Source of the DNA: Cristatella mucedo
Lineage: Eukaryota > Bryozoa > Phylactolaemata > Cristatellidae
Direction of reading: 5' to 3'
NCBI GenBank assembly: GCA_009760855.2
Contig: WPIO01000012.1
Coordinates: forward strand, 5,768,501-5,832,500
DNA: 64,000 nucleotides
The notes beneath the pieces are model-generated. The model was not told where the DNA came from, ran no database searches, and saw only the letters and a program-made list of their open reading frames with translations. Numbering within the stretch: position 1 is the stretch's first letter; every line of letters starts with the position of its first letter. Shown here one piece after another: positions 12,540-24,999 of the stretch. The position numbers and the translations under genes are program-made.

Positions 12540-13595
12540 TGCCGTTGTGATCGCCAAGCTCAATCTAGGCTTTTAAATTCAATGCAGATGGCACTCATAC
12601 CTTTGCTGTAATCCTTCCCAGCCCTCCAGCGTGTCGAATTCTCTCAATTCCCTTACTGCATAAATAAAATCCACAAATCTGATAACATCCACACGTGGAA
12701 GGAAGCGAACTTTCTTAAATTGAATGATGATAAAATCAACCTACTAGCTATGGGAAAACCCAATGTAACTAAGAAAATGAAAAAGCTAATGCTCGAAATC
12801 GGCTCTGCCAGCACATATCCTGTTGAATCTGCACAAAATCTAGGTGTCGTGTTCCAAAGTCACCTTTCATAGCATTGCTAAATTGGATTTGCTTAGACAA
12901 GGATACAACACCTAACTTGACATGCATTTGTGACATCCCGTCTCGACTTCTGTGACTCGCTACTTACTGGTCTAACGACCGGTGCAATCAGGCGCTTACA
13001 GTTGGTGCAAAACTTTGTTGCTAAGCTTATCTGTCATGAGCGTCGCAGTCGCCACATCAAACCACTTCTCGCCGACCTGCACTGGCTCCCAATCAAACAG
13101 CATATCGACTTTAAGGTTCTGTCGCTCACTTTTAGTTTCCTTCATTCTCTGGCTCTAGCCAACCTATCAGAACTACTCCCCACCAAGCTTGGTATCTTGC
13201 TTTTCCAACTCAAATAATTTTGCCATAACTCGTACGAAACGGAAATCCTTTGGAGACTGTGCCTTTAGTTCGTATGCTCTTCACACGAGGAGCTCACTCT
13301 TGACTCATGTCTCGACATTTTCTGGCTTGGCGAAAACAAAAACATAATAAAAAAGCGCACACGTTTTTATCTCAGAATTGAGAGGGTCTCTGTGATTCTT
13401 CATTTGCGTGTTTCTGCGTGTGTTGACAGTGTGCCTGTCACCTCTAACCATGTTATGCTTGATGAATTTTTGCACGGTATCACCAATCATTTGATCAGGA
13501 TTCCTTTGCAGTCTATTTAAAGTGCCTATAAAGAGATTCAGTTCGCCGAGGGCTACATGCAAATTTAATATCATTAGTATCATTATTACTACTTG
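12540..13595 (+). mobile_element. LINE B fragment with broken reverse transcriptase
   Basis: Translation in shifting frames gives the palm-proximal block [17 protein letters not shown] (near 12712) and then the distal block TSRLDFCDSLLTGL and LLADLHWLPIKQHIDFK (12930-13130). The untranslated region and a degraded tail near 13527-13595 follow. The upstream catalytic YADD-type motif is not preserved and many stops interrupt the frame. Confidence 0.75.
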
Positions 13596-16262
13596 GCTAC
13601 ATCCAACGCTAGCATCATTTCTGTTGTTCGTCTATTTGGTCTGTCTCCATCGCTTCAACGGAAGCACCGCAGCCATATAAGATATTCAATTTGAAAATTG
13701 AAGAGTAAGTGTTAGCGTCGCAAGGGCTCAGCTGCAAAGACTCACCTACTAGCAGGCTTTCACCAAGGCTGACCTTCCTTGTAAGGCTGTTTGATTTTAT
13801 CCGCTCCCCTGTGAGATAGTCTCCACGCGTTTAAACACGTAATTAGATCACGCGACAATCAAATGCCTTCACATCCCATTTCGTAATTCAAATTACAATT
13901 AGTTGTTAAATTTAAAACATGAGAGTGCATGCTGTAGATACAAATGCAAATAATTAAATTATATCCGCAGGTATTATTTAGGTGACACTAATCACAGCTG
14001 TTTTAGTTGAAGTAGTACTATTACTTTCACACAGGGCACAACATAAGGTGGCCGCGACTTACACTTACGAACTCACTCATTCATTCACTCGCGGACTCAC
14101 ATTCAGAATTTAATAGCGTGATGCGTGCAACGTCACTTGAAAGAGTTTACGATTATACAGAGCTTGAAGGACCATGTTATTCCGCTAGCAAAGGACGTAG
14201 CGTGGGGGCTGCCACGCGTCGGCGCCATTCTTAATAGTGGAATACTTTGTTTGGCTGGCTCGAATTTTGTCAAGGCTTACATATTTCCTTACTATACAAA
14301 AACAGTATGCAAAATATATAACACCCGAAGAGAACGTATTTTTATCTAGGCCCATTCGATATTTTGAAAGGGAAGCATCTAAACCAGTTCTTATAGCACA
14401 CACAAATTCAGAAAGCACAAGCGCACCGAGTATAATGCCCTTGGACTAGCAAATGCTTTGAGGACTGGTGGGCTTTTTGTTTCTCTGTGAGTGTTTTCAA
14501 ATCAGAAGATTACTCGAAGTCACTTTGCAGTGAGTTTCAGACTTCGGAATCCTAGTAACTGAATGCAATGTCTCGAGGCGATCGACAGAATCTTAACGGA
14601 ACTACTGGCTTCGCCCACGTCCCGGTTCTCTTTAGCAGTTGCTCACGGTCCTAGCAGTTCGACCTTGCTTGGAAATGCTAGTAGATGTTGAAATTGTTGC
14701 GATGAGCAGCTGGCTTGACGTACCGAGCCAGAGATAACCGAAGTTTAGCGGGGCCGCTTCGACTAGTGAAATGTTGAAAGAGACAATTGATTTCGATCCC
14801 GAGTGTACGACCGGCGCGCACGGCGCCGAGGATACTTGCACAGTTCATCGAGGCATGCAGGATTGCAGGCGTCGAAGGCCTACTTCGCGAATTCGCGAAC
14901 TGCTGACATTCTTGCTCTGACATCCAATCTCTAATGGTTTGGACCGCTGAGCGTCCGGTTCCAGAATTTGCAGTAGCTACTAATCGGCCGCCTGCCTGAC
15001 GTCGTTCTCATATAGCGAACTTGGGGCTGCGAAACGAGAGCGTGCTTTAACTTCAGTCCTAATGCATGCCACACTAGCGCCGGATTCAGAAGCGGGAACG
15101 CGACGGCGAGTTCTCAAATGAGCCCCACGTCTGCAATCGCTACCTCGCGCTACTCAGCTGCTTGCTCTAGGAACACCTTGCACCTCGCTAGCCTGATTGG
15201 GCTCGTTATCGTCTCATACCTCACTCCGACGTCTCATTAGTGAGCGCTGGCACCAATGTGCAGCCCTTAACGCTACGGAGATCGCAGCTGAGCTCAGCGC
15301 CGATGAGCAAGTAAGAAGCTATAACGGCCGGTATACAAAACAGCTCCTGCCTCATACGTCCTAGGCTAAGTGTTCCGGGGGAGGCAAGCGTGAGCTGCCA
15401 GTGACCGCGGTGAAAGCCACGGAGTAGCATGTCCATTCAGACCAGACCTACGCTCTGCCCAATCGTGATTCGAGCTAAGGAAGCAATTTAAGAAAGCTCT
15501 TGTGCCATTTCTAGTTGGTCTGTTTTCAAAAGTTAGAGGGTCTTCTCTGTAAAGAGCGGCCACATCTCCTCCACACTTTACCATGTCGAGTGAATACAAG
15601 AGTCTCAAGTGAATATCTTCCGCTGGAGCGGCCTATGCGGCAGCACTGATAACCGTTATGACATAACTCAACTTTCCTAAAGTTTTCATCGCTGGAAGTC
15701 ATACGTGCAATTCTGCACCGTATACCGCTTACTCTTCTTTGGTCATATACCGTCAAGGCGTGGCGTAGCCGCCGGTAATTGTAGTCAGGATACACGATTG
15801 TCGAACATTAGTCTCAGCATACCGATGTACACTCTGGTGACTCTTCACACGGAGTCATGCACCTATGGGTGCTCCTAATCTAAGTGCTTCCTCTTTAACG
15901 AGCCGGCAGGCGAGGGAATTCCAGAAGCAGCAGCCTGCACTGGTTTAGCACTAGCGATGTCATATGCTTCGAAGCAAGATCGTAGCGACCGGGGGGGGGG
16001 GCGGCGATGCGGGCGCATGTCGGTGCTGGGCGGGAAGTAGTCGACCCCCTAGGTCGGGTTACAGCACTAGCGATGTCAAACGCTAATTCGAAGCAAGATC
16101 GCGACCCGCCAGCTCGAGCAGTTCAAGCTGGGACTGCCGTTATGGCTTTGAAGAGAGAAAGAGACGCTGGTTAGTGACAGGTTTTGCTCAAACTAGATGA
16201 ATGCACGCAGCCATGAGCTCGAGGCGCAGACATGGCTGGGAACCTCGAGAGAAGAGAGTTGC
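13596..16262. other. Gene-free stretch
   Basis: No recognisable exon or named repeat. It contains a ~45-bp direct repeat (15949/16063) and a G10 run at 15991-16000. Minus-strand open frames near 15221-15795 overlap each other in different frames and show no domain. Confidence 0.4.
15949..16107. repeat. Spaced direct repeat, ~45 bp
   Basis: GCACTAGCGATGTCA followed by TTCGAAGCAAGATCG occurs at about 15950-15990 and again at 16063-16101, with small differences and about 70 bp between the copies. Confidence 0.7.
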
Positions 16263-16263
16263 T

Positions 16264-16838
16264 GACATCACCAAAATAATAATAATAATAATAATAATAA
16301 TTCCCTTGATAAAGCGCCCTCAGAGAACTTAATCTCTCTCTAGGCGCTTTACATTTGCTGCAAAGTGAAATGCAATTGAATGGTAAGTAAAATCATGCTT
16401 GAAAAACAAAAAAAATGAATAATATGGTTAGGGGTGACATGCACAGGGTCAGCATGCAAATGTGGTTAGTGGCAGCATGCACAGTGTCAGCACGCATAAG
16501 CATATCAAGGACGAATCACAGGGACCCGCTAAATGCTGTCCTAAATAGGTGTGTTTTTAGGTTCCTTTTAAATGTGGTCAGGTCGGGGGATGTTCTGACG
16601 CAGGTCGGGAGGGAGTTCCAGGCTGTGGGAGCATACGAACTAAATGCACGGTCTCCAAAGGATTTAAGGTTTGTACGAGGTATTTCCAGACTGTTGGATT
16701 CCGAAAAGCGGGTGGTACGATGCTTGGCCTGATGGGGTAGTATATCTGAAAGATAGGCTGGAGCCATAGAACCAAAAGACACCGACAAGGTTGTCTTGGT
16801 CTATGAGTAATTCGGTTGAAATTGAAAGCGCTGTTGAG
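16264..16838 (-). mobile_element. LINE B, well-preserved 3' end
   Basis: The minus strand reads an open C-terminal frame (16788 to 16516) with MAPAYLSDILPHQAKH, SFGDRAFSSYAPTAWNSLPT and LTTFKRNLKTHLFRTAF. The untranslated region, a perfect AAAGCGCC/GGCGCTTT hairpin and an AAT/ATT tail (16275-16301) follow. The protein is almost identical to the copy at 56251-56740, which implies recent activity of this family. The copy is 5'-truncated and has no reverse transcriptase palm. Confidence 0.85.
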
Positions 16839-18120
16839 CAAAGAATCTCTGCTTGTCAAACACGAACACGACCTTTGAGAAGGCATTGGCTAAAAGTTCA
16901 CAAGTCAATCTGAATGTGCACTGAAAGACGGACCCGGCTGTCGTGCAGGCTTAATGGGTGTCCTTCTTGCAATCCTTACGGCTATCCGTTGGAGCAAGCA
17001 GGGCTCCGAAAACTACCGGAAATTGTGACATTCAATACGATAGCAAGGTTCGTTATCAAGATTTCTACCGAGACCACGTGTCTCCATGCTAATCCAGAGC
17101 AATGCGAGCTGGGAGATATTTCTTTGAATTTTAAGCAAGTGATTGCATTACAACAGCTTATCTTTAATGAGTGTCGCGGCTTCATTGAAAGCATTTTGCC
17201 AAATCACGATCACTTTCTTCGCATATACGCAGTTAAGAGACCAAGTTATGTCTCAAAAAGGTCACATATAGTAGGCACTGCACTCCGATAATCACCTTTT
17301 TAATCGCCTTTACCCAGCAACATCCTTTAAGATGAACAGAGAATCTCGCGGTAACATTTTCTGCCGTTTTAATCAGTGTCCCGTCTTCAAATACAAAATT
17401 ATCTAGTCTTATCATTTCCAAATTAGAGGTGTCTTCAGGTGAGCTTTGTTAAAGGTTTTCCTGCAAGTTTATCTTGCAAGATCGAAAATGGTGAACAACA
17501 GTTATACAATTAAACATTTTAGAAGACCTATAGCACTAGTAAAAAAAGATTTTGCTAAAAATTTTATTCTGGATCTTTGGCCTGTTGCAGTAATTCTTAA
17601 CGGCGAAGAATTAAGTGTAACATACCTTGAAAATGATCAGCTTAGCAAAAGATTGGACGATCTAAAGTCTAAAGATTGACTGACCAGCCGTTCATCAGCC
17701 ATTTCGTTAAACTCACTCACCTACTTCGTTAAAAACGTTAGCAGACTTATACCTTGATATCACCCTTAATCCGCTACTTTGTCCTACAATTTTATGCAGC
17801 ATTGATTGTGCTTGACCAAAAATATTGTGAGCTCAAATATTGTGGAGAGCATTGGCCGTCGTTCCAAAACCCTCATTTCATACAAGGTGCAGTGCTCAGG
17901 CCAGGCAGCATAATAACTGCTTCACCTACTAAAAAAGCTTGATCGGACTATGATAGTTGCGAGAATCTTCACGCCGGTCTATACTATTGTTGTCGAGTCC
18001 AAGATTTTCGAAAAGATCTTCCCAAAGTAGCTCTTCGAAGACTTCAAAAGCCATGTCTTATCAGGGTTAATGCAGTCTGGATTCAAGTGACAGCACTGTA
18101 ATGAAACGTCCATGTGGCGT
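16839..18120. other. Unassigned region with two unrecognised ORFs
   Basis: Plus-strand frames at 16914-17291 (125 aa) and 17446-17679 (77 aa) are open, but I recognise no domain, signal peptide or motif in them. They may be remnants of a transposon or chance frames. The region is otherwise featureless. Confidence 0.3.
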
Positions 18121-18640
18121 ATTCACTAATAAAGGCATCACAGTTAGCATCACTGCCTTAGTCAAACTCCACTGATAGTCATATCCTTATCTTAAAATTC
18201 ATCTTCCAATCAAAGAAGACTGCTGCTCCTCTAGACCCTATTCCGACTGTCCTACTTATACGATGCTTAGATCTGCTGCTGCAATGCATAATAAATATGT
18301 CACTAGCCTGAAGTCATGTCCTTGCACCTTTCAAAAAAGGCTGTTGTTAGGCCACTAATTAAGAAAGTAATTCTATACCAAGAGAACGACAGATTTCGTC
18401 CACTGTCCCATCTCCCGTTCCTATCAAAGACACTGGAACGAGTTGTGCCAGTCCAACTGCACTCTTATATTGATACCTCAAACCAAGCACGCAGCTTCCA
18501 GTCTGGTTTAGAGCTAATCACTCCACAGAGTCAGCATTGCTTAGAGTGTATAATGAACTTCTCAGTAATGCAAGCTTTGGTAGGTCTCTCAGCTTGATAT
18601 TTCTGCAGCGTTCAACAATATTGATCATGACTAGTTCCAG
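18121..18640 (+). mobile_element. LINE reverse transcriptase, N-terminal remnant
   Basis: Translation yields the RT finger region: a DPIPT-type block near 18237, then KKAVVRPLIKK, DRFRPLSHLPFLSKTLERVV and a degraded FQSGL block (18316-18600). These match the pre-palm region of L2/CR1-group LINEs. It stops before the YADD motif and contains frame breaks. Confidence 0.75.
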
Positions 18641-19312
18641 AAAGGCCAGATTACTGTGATTCTGTTTTAGCAGGGCATGAAAAGAGGAATTCGTACTAAA
18701 TCCAAAAGTTAGATTAATGGTTCAATCCAATAAGTTTAGTGTAAAGCCTTTGAGTTATGCAGATGCAATTTGACCAGGTCAACAGCAGATACAAGACAAA
18801 ATTCACGCTACGAATGAGTGAATGAGGATTTTTTATAGAGCTTCAAGACGTACAAGGCCAACAGTGGTCAAGCGCTACTTCCTTATAGCTGAAACTAAAG
18901 CAGTCTTAATAATTCATCGAGCTCGCCGATTCACTGCTCCGTTTCTTTTGCTTAGCGGATGTATCCAATAGATGCTTGCAATCAGTGGCTAGCGTATTTC
19001 AATTCGCAACTCAATTCCAAAATTCTTGACAAACACATACTCCCAGGAAGCACGGAAGCTTGGTAGCTACCAGGTTTCATTGGAGTTTACCAGGCTTCAA
19101 GAGGAGCCAAAGAGGCGTGGCAGGAGCTGCGATATGGGCGTTCTGCTTCATGCTCTTTGTTGAGAGTGAGCCACCAGGCTGATAACAGGCCACTTCAGGA
19201 TCGAACACCTGAATAGCGGGCTGCTAGGCAAACAAGCAGTAGAAAAAAAGCACGTCAGATACCAAGCCTGGGGATGCTCGTCGTTTCCGAATCAAAATAG
19301 AGGCGGGGAACG
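18641..19312. other. Gene-free stretch
   Basis: No recognisable coding or repeat sequence. Confidence 0.4.
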
Positions 19313-19512
19313 GCACTCTACATGGGGTTAAGGTACTCGCCTTTATTGACCGAGGTCAAGGTGAACGCATTTGATGACCGAGGTCCTGGGCTCGAGCCCT
19401 GCGGTATATGTTAAGTGCCTGGATAGAGATTAAGTTCTCTCAATAGCGATTTCGGTTCTAAGTAAGGGGCTATACAAATGAACTATATACATTTTATATT
19501 AATTATTAATTA
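19313..19512 (+). mobile_element. SINE2 copy with internal duplication
   Basis: The head contains GGGGTTAAGGTACTCGCC and the B box GGGCTCGAGCCC. The tail has GTGCCTGGATAGAGATTAAG and CTATACAAATGAAC and ends in AT-rich repeats. The GACCGAGGT block between the boxes occurs twice, so this copy is longer than the one at 12221. Confidence 0.75.
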
Positions 19513-19664
19513 TTATTTAGCACTAAGCTCCGAAAGACCTTTGAAGATTACCATGGAAGCATGTTAACTTTCCTGTCTTCAATTAAACTGCCGTCACCCT
19601 GCATAGTGAGTTCACTCTGTGGTAAACAAGAATTCAAGTTAGAAAGCTAAGCTTCAATACTTAC

Positions 19665-20209
19665 TGACGGATGGTGGTTTCCATAAAGTCGTGATTCGAG
19701 CGATCTCTGAATCCGAGCGGTGATCAGGTCGGCAATGTTGCCGATTATTTTTTGAAGCTTACCAATGCATGTAGCGGTCAATGCCAGTCCAACGAATACG
19801 TAGGCAGACGAGAGCACGAAATGAAGAGGCTTTTGTGGGACGATATCGCCAAAGCCAACAGTGGTCAGTGATATAAACACGAAGTAAATTGCCTCAAAGA
19901 CTGTCCATCTTTCCCATAACAAGTAAAGCATGGCTCCGCTGAAGGCGTATGCTACGGTCATCGAGAGCATCACGATCAATTCCATTAAGGCTTCGCCACC
20001 ATCAGTGATGTATTCAGAAAGACCAAGCACTTGCCTAATTGTCAAATAGCATTTCCTTTGTTTCAGAAAGCTAGTTATCGTCTTTCCAACAGTGACAATT
20101 GTGTTCGCTAAGTTGTTTAGCAACATCATACAGAGGGGAATTCCGAAAATGGCGTACACTATGGTTGCCAGCCTGCCTGCATCTGTAAGTGGAGTCATAT
20201 TTCCGTAGC
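19665..20209 (-). CDS. K2P potassium channel, exon 2 (pore 1 end to TM4)
   Basis: This exon codes for the second half of a two-pore-domain K+ leak channel, a membrane protein that sets resting potential as a dimer. It begins with the rest of the split glycine codon and completes GYGN of selectivity filter 1. TM2 follows (about residues 167-190, with YAIFGIPL), then a short cytosolic loop, TM3 (229-251), pore 2 with SLTTVGFGD (GFG at about 272-274) and TM4 (283-303). The acceptor is TTTTGTAG at 20210-20217. The exon likely ends at the donor GTAAGTATT (19664 downward); reading through instead would add only VSIEA before a stop. The cytosolic C-terminus is therefore probably on a further exon that I did not find. 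The subfamily cannot be fixed by eye. Confidence 0.93.
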
Positions 20210-21147
20210 CTACAAAAGACCAATCGAGGTCGCTTGCAGCTCTCGAAGTAAAGCAAAATATGCCATCATGCGTGCGTATGCGAATGAAACCAAGTGAAGA
20301 AAAATTAAAATAATTCTATATCTCAGAACCGTGTGCACGGTAAAAATTTTCTAGGATAAGGAGGGGATGGAGGAAAAATTGATAGAGGGTGAAGGAAATA
20401 GAGACACCAGCCACTAAATAGTTGGGACTTCTGGGGCAGTGTGCCCATAGTTAAAAACCAAGGGAATGATGGGGCATGCACAGCTATATGCACATATACA
20501 CTATATTAATATATTAAATATATATACATTTATTGATCTGTGTGTATATATGCATATGTACACATGTGTACACTTACTAATGAACCGTCTGTTGAATTCT
20601 TTTGTTACCTTCGCTGGATTCATAGATATATGTATAATGATTCAAGGCTTTCATGGAGTTTTAGAGATTATCGAGAGAATATTTCAGTCATTCAAGATCC
20701 TTCAAAGGGTTACTCAATCTTACTTGAAATTTAAATCTTGCACTAGGCACCGAAAGTTCCAGCCATTTCAGCGAGACTGCCAATCTTTTGAGGAGAGGCA
20801 GCAAAGTGGAGGCGTGGTCTGCTTCCGGTTCTGGGCATATCGACATAGACTAGTGAAGAAATGAAGCCCCACAGTGGCTCTCGACGTCAAAGGCTGTTGT
20901 TTTCGACGGCTACCCGCATACCGGCATAAATATTCACCGAATTCGCCGTTGCTCTGTTACGCCAGCACTGGCTCTTCAGTCACTACACCGTTCGCCGGCA
21001 AGATTGAATAGCCTTTCGACTATAGGAGTAGCCAGGATTAAGCCAAGGAGAGACTAGAATTTGATCTTTACGGGCATAATCGCAGGAGGGTCAAGGGACG
21101 TTTCAAGTGCCAAGCCAGCCGACACACCCCTTCATGTCCGTCCAACG

Positions 21148-21334
21148 CAGTGGTTCTCAACCTTCCTAATGCCGCGACCCTTTAATACAGTTCCTCATGT
21201 TGTGGCCACCCCCAAACATAAAATGATTGTGTGCAAAATGTGGAAATGCGTGTTTTCCGATGGTCTCAGGTGACCCCCGTGAATTGGTCGTTCGACCCCG
21301 AAAGATGTCGCGACCCACGGGTTGAGAACAGCTG
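21148..21334 (-). mobile_element. SPIN-like hAT element (non-autonomous)
   Basis: Begins CAGTGGTTCTCAACC and ends GGTTGAGAACAGCTG, an imperfect terminal inverted repeat. The internal blocks TTAATACAGTTCCTCATG and AACATAAAATGATTG are the reverse complement of the copy at 37866-38221. The ends match, from memory, the SPIN family of hAT transposons known for horizontal spread among animals. No clear 8-bp target duplication remains. Confidence 0.8.
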
Positions 21335-21339
21335 TTCTA

Positions 21340-21427
21340 GTGGATATATATTCTAGAAAATAATTAAACACAAATATAATTATATTATGCTATATTATAT
21401 TTATAACTATATAACTATATATATAGT

Positions 21428-21465
<38 letters not shown>

Positions 21466-21466
21466 C
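21340..21466. repeat. AT then GA microsatellite
   Basis: An AT-rich run with a TATATA core leads into a (GA) run at about 21447-21466. Confidence 0.85.
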
Positions 21467-21651
21467 GCATAAAAACACACGCGAGCTGAGCGAAGAGAGG
21501 AAAGATGTGTCACAAAGGGGTTAACTTTGGAGTACGTCGTGGTTAGAATGCCAAACCAGCACGAACGTCAGCTGCCCTCCGCCGTCAGCCAAATGTAGAG
21601 CAGCAGGGCGCGGATATCAGCCGTCCTCCAACCCCAATGGTAGCGGCAGGG

Positions 21652-21682
21652 TGCGGTGCGACTCACAGGTTGAGAACCGCTG
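21652..21682. mobile_element. Terminal fragment of a SPIN-like element
   Basis: ACTCACAGGTTGAGAACCGCTG matches the right end of the SPIN-like copies. No matching left end is visible nearby, so this is a remnant or a compound element with the copy at 21148. Confidence 0.5.
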
Positions 21683-23689
21683 GTTTAAGGGCACCAGTGC
21701 CAGCTGGCCCCTTCCTATGCCAGAGTCGAACCTTGTGAAATTCATACACAAAACGTGGTTTCTCGGAATTCCAGTGACTCAAGAAGTTAATACAAATTCA
21801 ACAAAGCTCTATACTCGGCCAGGTATTTAAAGCGGTCAGGAAGTTTTAGAGCGTTCTTGGAGGTTTCTGAAAATTCTATAAATATTCTAGTAAGTAAAAA
21901 TTTATTGCCGTTAGTTTTTAAAGTCGAACCGCGTGCATTTAGTATGTCTTATTAGCGCTTAGCCCGTCAATAAAAACTGGCCAGCGATATCTTGAATGAG
22001 TCGTCACAAACTGCATTTCCTTTGAAGTTACTTTTAATTCTGTAGAAGCTTTTAATTACTCAAGTACTCACATTAGATTTCGCGGAAAGCTTCTAGAATC
22101 ATTAGAAATTTAGAATGCTTAAACATTGCGAAAGAATTTTCTGCACTCTTCAAGAATCTTTTGAAACTTTATGAAGGCTTATACACCTCCTCAAACCTTC
22201 TGCCACCGGCTATTTGAGAACATTCTCGGTTTTAACAATTTTTCTGTACAATCCATTACAAATCGGTGAGATAACTTTAGCTACATTTTGAGCGGACCAA
22301 AGACGCTGGCTATGAACGCATGCAGCTGCAGCAACGAGAACCGTAGTAAGTAGTGCGTCAGTAGTGCATATCTGCTGTAATTCAAGGGAACATTTAATTA
22401 ATATTAAAGCTAGAACGCTCAGGCATGGAGAGAGCGCTTGACAAATAAGGAAAACACGTAAAAACCAAATCCGCCTTACCAAAAGACCATTGAATAAGGA
22501 ATCTCATTTGAAGACTAATAATTGACAATGAGCTAACGACCGATGGAGATGCATTTAGTGAATAAACATTGTGCGTACGCTTGGTAAGTACATCGTTCGT
22601 ATACTCGGCAAGCCAGCTAAAGGCTAAATGTACACGACTCACGCATATGAATGACCTCTAACTGAGGAAGCACATAACAAGCACAAACAACGACAGCCCG
22701 TTTACACCATCATTGAAGATAAAATTTCAGAGAGGAATTCAAATATATTTAGCCATCTGGCTAAAAGCATGTCAGTTCTTGCACACTCTTAAGTTAGCTC
22801 GCCAGGTCCTAAAAACCACTGGCACTGGCGACGAATGCGAAGCTTACTTCCTCGGACTCGCGGCTGGCCTCAGTAAGATGCCACTGTTGAATCGCCGACT
22901 TTTAACTGAGCTTAGCAGATCCTTAATTTAGGAAGCCTTCTCTCGAGCTGAAGTTCCTACCACTAGCGCCCCCACCGTCTCGCGAACCGCTGGCCCTATT
23001 GAACATCTGCCCGCGCCATTTGACAAATCCATTCAAGACCATAACTCTAATCGCAGTTTGAAAAATGGCAAGCACTTTTATCGGTGTTATACGAACCTTT
23101 AAAACTCTTCGGACACTTTTTATGGTAAAAGTGCTGACTTCGGTCAACCAATCAGCTTACATATCCGGATTTCTTTGATTTGCAGCTGCTTCTAGTAACA
23201 GGAGAGACCTCGACCCAGGTGTAGCTGCCGTTCCGGTATGCAATTCAATTACGTTCATTCCTTCCTTCATTGCTAGGCATAGCTTAGGGAAATGTAGAAT
23301 GTAATAATCTATTTAGATAAATAAATTGTAGGGTGGGAAAACCTTGGCGTTAGCTCTTGGGAGAAAGAGTGAAACTGACTGAGAACGGGATGCCGTTATT
23401 GAATAAAGGACACAGCTTAATCGCAGGGTAATTTTTGGTCTTCCTCCTACAGCGCTTGCTACTTTGGCTACTTCCGCTCAATTCCTTACAACTCGAGGGC
23501 AATTATCAAGAAAGTGTCCCTTGATTGCGAGTTTTGAGCGTAAAGCCATGTCTGATCGGAGCTAAGCGAAATGCCGAACTTCCTCGGCGAAAGTAAAATA
23601 ACTTGTGAGTTAAGTCATGCAAGCTATAGCTTCTAAAATTGCTAATTCGTTACTTTCTGTTTGGCGACCATTTCTAGTAGTTCTAGTAG

Positions 23690-24371
23690 TCCATTCTAAG
23701 AACTCTTCTTGGCTCTATGGTATGTAGTTCCCTTTTGGCTGGGCTGCCAAAGAAAGCTATTAGACCACTGCAGCTGACTTTGAATATGGCTGCAAGGCTG
23801 GTCTTCAAGCCCCAGCGGTTTGAGCACGTGTCTCCTTTGCTGAAAGAGCTAGGATGATTGCCGGTTGAGCAACGGATACAGAGCAAAGTTCTTACGCTGA
23901 CCCACAAGGCCAGCCACGGCTTGGCTCCTTCGTACCTAACTGAACTGCTGCCCCAGTTTCAGCCTGTTCGCGCCCTCAGGTCCTGTGTGGACAATAAATT
24001 AGCTGTCCCATTCCTCCGCTTAAAAGACAGTTGGCGACAGAAGCTTTAGCTCTGCAGGTCCTAGACTGTGGAATTCGCTTCCACGATTCTTACGCAATAA
24101 CAACTACTCTCCTGCTGCCGACTATGGCACATCCTTTTCAGCGGTCCTGAGCTGCTACTTCTATGCTACTCACTACCTCAACTGCTCTCCTAACTCTGCA
24201 ATGCTTCCCACTTCTCTTTGTTGCGTAAGACTAAGTTTGCTGGGTACCGAATGCGTACCGAAAGCCGCTTAGGCTGTGAGTGCACTATACAAAACTCTCC
24301 TGCGTAACACCCACATGGTCTTTATGACTTTGTGGAGTTACAGACGGAGATACATTACATTACATTACATG
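23690..24371 (+). mobile_element. LINE A fragment, 3' part
   Basis: Encodes, with frame breaks, the region after the RT palm (CNSLLAG-type block degraded, then [19 protein letters not shown] near 23858-23920 and FLRLKDSW). The untranslated tail ends with CAGACGGAGATACATTACAT and three ATTAC repeats at 24352-24371. It is collinear with 26414-27578 but in the opposite orientation. Confidence 0.85.
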
Positions 24372-24999
24372 TTATCTCTCAATTGATTTCATTTCACGAA
24401 TTCTGGATTCCTGGGAGAGACGTCAAGCTGAGCAGGATGATACTGGACAGAAAGCCAGTCGCTAGTCACCAATGTTTGGCAGCGTTGCGAGCAAGAATGT
24501 AGTGGCACGCGATAAGCTGCGACATTCGCAGGCGGACTCTCGATTTCTAATACAGACTCGGCGGTACACGTCGAAGGACTTGAACTTGTAGAACTAAGCT
24601 TCACGCAATTGCTACATTTTGGCTCGGGCTTGTTCCTGGAAACCTTTAACCCTGCCCACTGCAATGCAGCTCCGTCACGTACGTTGTAACACCTGCTCTC
24701 TACTTTTGCTCGGAATCGTATGCACCAAACAGCAAAAGCTGCTGCTCACCTCGATGAGGGGTGACTAGTTTGGCGGTGAGATTAGGCTATGCGCTTTTGC
24801 CTTCACAATCGAATAATTCCGCCGCAAGGTGTCGCTCACCCAGATCCAAGGCAGCCTGTGCTCAGGCGAAACAGATCCATGGCTTGCGAGCTTGCAGCTA
24901 CGTAAAGAGGAACTCCTACGCCGTCATAGTGGACTTCTGACTGAGGGGACAGCGGGCTCACAGGTAATTGATCACAGCTGACTGGCAAGGGTTGGCACT

